DNA of 6,254 nt from Planctomycetota bacterium (GTDB lineage: Bacteria; Planctomycetota; UBA1135; GCA-002686595), in NCBI GenBank assembly GCA_029212955.1, contig JARGOW010000021.1:1-6254 (forward strand), in the 5' to 3' direction. How positions within the stretch are numbered: the first letter of the stretch is position 1; every line of letters starts with the position of its first letter. The notes beneath the pieces are model-generated. The model was not told the DNA's origin, searched no databases, and saw only the letters and a list, made by a program, of their open reading frames with translations. Below, piece after piece: positions 4,558-6,254 of the stretch. A program made the position numbers and the translations under genes.

Positions 4558-6078
4558 ATGTTTGCAGACAACTGGCGCGACCACTGGAATCTCAAGGAAG
4601 AACCCTTCGTTCACGAGGATGCGGATAAGGACCCCGTGCTCGCCAAGCTTCGCGCTGCCGCGGTGCATTCCTCCTTTGATCGCCTATTCGGCGACCCCGC
4701 ATCGCCGGTGCCCGGAATTGTGTTCGGTGAAAAAGGCAGTGGGAAAAGTGGCTTGCGTCGGACCATGGGCCGCAGACTGGAAAGCTACAACGCGGATTCG
4801 CCCAAGAAGCGCGCTTACAGCATCGAATACATCGACTTCGACCCATTCATGGAGTCCCTGCGGCGCCACGCGGGAATCGCGCCTGATTCCAAGAAGACCA
4901 CGCCCAAGCTCCTGGAGGCCTTGGAGCGCGCCGATCATCTGGACGCGATCCTATCCCTGGGCGTCACCCAATTCGTGGATGACATTGCGCGGGACCCTGG
5001 GGATGCACGTAAATTGGATCGGCGCCGCAAGCGTGATCTGTTGACGTTGACCCATCTGTACTATCGCTCCGATGAGCAAACCCGCAGCGAAGCCGTTGCC
5101 AGCCTGCAGAAGTCGATCAGCTGGTTTAGCGGTCGGCCCATGGTGTTCCAAGTCCTGCGCATTCTGGTGTCGGTGCTCGCGGTCTTCCTGTTGACCTTGC
5201 CCCACCTGGATGTTCTGGGTGTGCTTTTCGATCGTTTCGATGATTGGAGTGTGCGTTTTCCGAGCCTCTCGCACTGGACGGGAGCCACCCTGTTGGTGGG
5301 CACATGGATGTGGACTTGGGTGACGGGTTGGCTTCTCTACGGCCGGGCGCGCCGCACGGTCCATGCCATTCGCGTGGTGCCCGGAGTCGCTCGTCCCTTG
5401 GCCAAGTTCTTGGCGACCTTGCCACCGGCTACCCGCGATGAATTGGCCCTGCCCCAGCGCCATGAAGACGAGTCGCGCTATCTTCTGTTCAAGCGACTCC
5501 TGGGAGTCCTCAACGGCGCGAACTATGCGTCCATGTTCGTCTTGGTCGACAGGGTCGACGAATCGACCTTCCTGGGCGGGCAGGCGGAGTATATGCACTC
5601 CTTTATCGAGCCGCTTCTCGAGCACAAGCTACTGCAGTTCGAGGGGCTCGGCCTCAAGCTGTTCCTGCCCATCGAACTTTCGCGTTTGACCCTGCACGCT
5701 TCCAGTGAGGACTTGAAACGCATGCGTTTGGATAAGGCCAACACCGTCCAGGAGTTGATTTGGACTGGACAGGAGCTCTTGAGCATCGCCAACCAGAGGT
5801 TGGAGGCGGTCAGTTCGGATCCCGCCAACCCCCACCGGCTCACGGACTTCTTTGCCCCCGAGGTTCACCAGGATGATCTTCGCGAAGCCCTTCACAATCT
5901 GGGCACTCCCAGGCTGTGTTTTGGCTTTCTCGGGACGCTGTTTACCGAACACACCCGGGATCTCCCCGACGATTTGGATGCAGAGGACGCGCGCTGGAAG
6001 ATCTCTCAGAGGATTTTTGACATCCAGCGATCCGCCTGGGTCGATCGCGCAAGGACCCTGCGACGGACGTTGAATTGA
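4558..6078 (+). CDS. Membrane-inserted P-loop NTPase of unknown function (KAP/STAND-like layout)
   Basis: I do not recognise a named family for this 506-residue protein. The N-terminus (HWNLKEEPF, 9-17) recalls the FGL-x-x-x-PF opening of ExeA-type ATPases. Walker A is GEKGSGKS at 57-64 with K63. A probable strand ending in acidic residues follows (YSIEYIDFD, 87-95). Residues 100-190 are charged and probably helical. Two transmembrane helices follow, about 197-217 and 241-261, joined by an acidic-aromatic loop of about 23 residues. The RARRTVHAIR stretch after the second helix indicates that both flanks are cytoplasmic by the positive-inside rule. Walker B is MFVLVDRVDE at 326-335; its D-x-h-D-E form is like KAP and NACHT NTPases. 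The C-terminal part (340-506) is soluble and helix-rich, with no recognisable effector domain. KAP NTPases also carry membrane helices between Walker A and B, so remote relationship is plausible. The gene appears to be a single transcription unit with its own promoter and ribosome binding site. Confidence 0.8.
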   Translation: MFADNWRDHWNLKEEPFVHEDADKDPVLAKLRAAAVHSSFDRLFGDPASPVPGIVFGEKGSGKSGLRRTMGRRLESYNADSPKKRAYSIEYIDFDPFMESLRRHAGIAPDSKKTTPKLLEALERADHLDAILSLGVTQFVDDIARDPGDARKLDRRRKRDLLTLTHLYYRSDEQTRSEAVASLQKSISWFSGRPMVFQVLRILVSVLAVFLLTLPHLDVLGVLFDRFDDWSVRFPSLSHWTGATLLVGTWMWTWVTGWLLYGRARRTVHAIRVVPGVARPLAKFLATLPPATRDELALPQRHEDESRYLLFKRLLGVLNGANYASMFVLVDRVDESTFLGGQAEYMHSFIEPLLEHKLLQFEGLGLKLFLPIELSRLTLHASSEDLKRMRLDKANTVQELIWTGQELLSIANQRLEAVSSDPANPHRLTDFFAPEVHQDDLREALHNLGTPRLCFGFLGTLFTEHTRDLPDDLDAEDARWKISQRIFDIQRSAWVDRARTLRRTLN

Positions 6079-6108
6079 ATCGGTAAGGTCCAAGGACATT
6101 CACAATCA

Positions 6109-6137
6109 GCGCGTTCATGATCTGAATTTGAATGCGC
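6109..6137 (+). repeat. Inverted repeat after the NTPase gene
   Basis: GCGCGTTCA (6109-6117) pairs with TGAATGCGC (6129-6137) over nine positions with a single G-T wobble and an 11-base loop, starting 30 bases after the NTPase stop. It could be the 3' hairpin of that transcript. No T-run follows on either strand, so it is not a standard intrinsic terminator. Confidence 0.4.
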
Positions 6138-6182
6138 AAGCCCAAACGCAAATCGAGTCGGTCCATCCGCTGGATTTTCGAT

Positions 6183-6210
6183 AATTCATCCGGCTGCGAA
6201 GGGATGAATT
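6183..6210. repeat. Perfect 9-base inverted repeat near the window end
   Basis: AATTCATCC (6183-6191) and GGATGAATT (6202-6210) are exact reverse complements around a 10-base centre. The right arm contains an ATG (6204-6206) opening a frame that stays open to the window edge (17 codons, MNFAGIRALALTDGRVR). The repeat could be an operator, a weak AT-rich terminator followed by only four Ts, or a hairpin hiding a start codon. The frame is too short to call a gene. Confidence 0.4.
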
Positions 6211-6254
6211 TTGCAGGGATCCGGGCCCTTGCTCTCACCGATGGACGCGTTAGA

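Noticed and set aside
4951..5625. 224-codon minus-strand frame opposite the NTPase
   Set aside because: It is antisense to the NTPase core, including its membrane helices and Walker B. There is no domain or ribosome binding site.
5942..6238. Minus-strand open frame of 98 codons covering the NTPase 3' end and tail
   Set aside because: Two-thirds overlaps the well-supported NTPase gene. The protein is Arg- and Ser-rich without domain character, and no ribosome binding site is visible.

Overview
The window reads as ordinary chromosomal DNA from a GC-rich (about 60% by eye) Gram-negative-type bacterium. One gene encodes an exported lipoprotein, and most genes lack a clear Shine-Dalgarno sequence. 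The general protein style resembles Planctomycetota (for example Phycisphaerae), but that placement is an impression from composition and style, not something the sequence proves. I see no mobile element, CRISPR array, tRNA or rRNA.

Layout: (1) 5-586, minus strand: an FKBP-type peptidyl-prolyl isomerase lipoprotein. (2) 587-805: a divergent intergenic region. (3) 806-1333, plus: a GNAT acetyltransferase. (4) 1502-2086, plus: a TetR/AcrR-family repressor. (5) 2296-3558 and 3558-4379, plus: a concentrative nucleoside transporter (CNT family) and a trimeric-type purine nucleoside phosphorylase. Their stop and start codons overlap as TAATG, so they almost certainly form one translationally coupled operon. 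(6) 4558-6078, plus: a 506-residue P-loop NTPase of unknown function. Two transmembrane helices lie between its Walker A and Walker B motifs. (7) 6079-6254: a non-coding tail with two inverted repeats. Every gap between genes is shorter than 220 bases.

How the genes work together: the clearest unit is CNT plus PNP. The transporter would import nucleosides on a sodium gradient, and the phosphorylase would split purine nucleosides into free base and ribose-1-phosphate. The TetR gene just upstream is a candidate local regulator. An imperfect inverted repeat at 2222-2267, between the two, is a candidate operator or RNA hairpin. The GNAT, FKBP and NTPase genes have no visible functional tie to that unit.

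Most worth a second look: the membrane-inserted NTPase, whose layout recalls KAP/STAND NTPases and whose N-terminus recalls ExeA-type ATPases; a missing active-site loop in the phosphorylase; a missing hydrophobic loop in the FKBP; and several intergenic inverted repeats. I found no convincing multi-gene system of a new kind.
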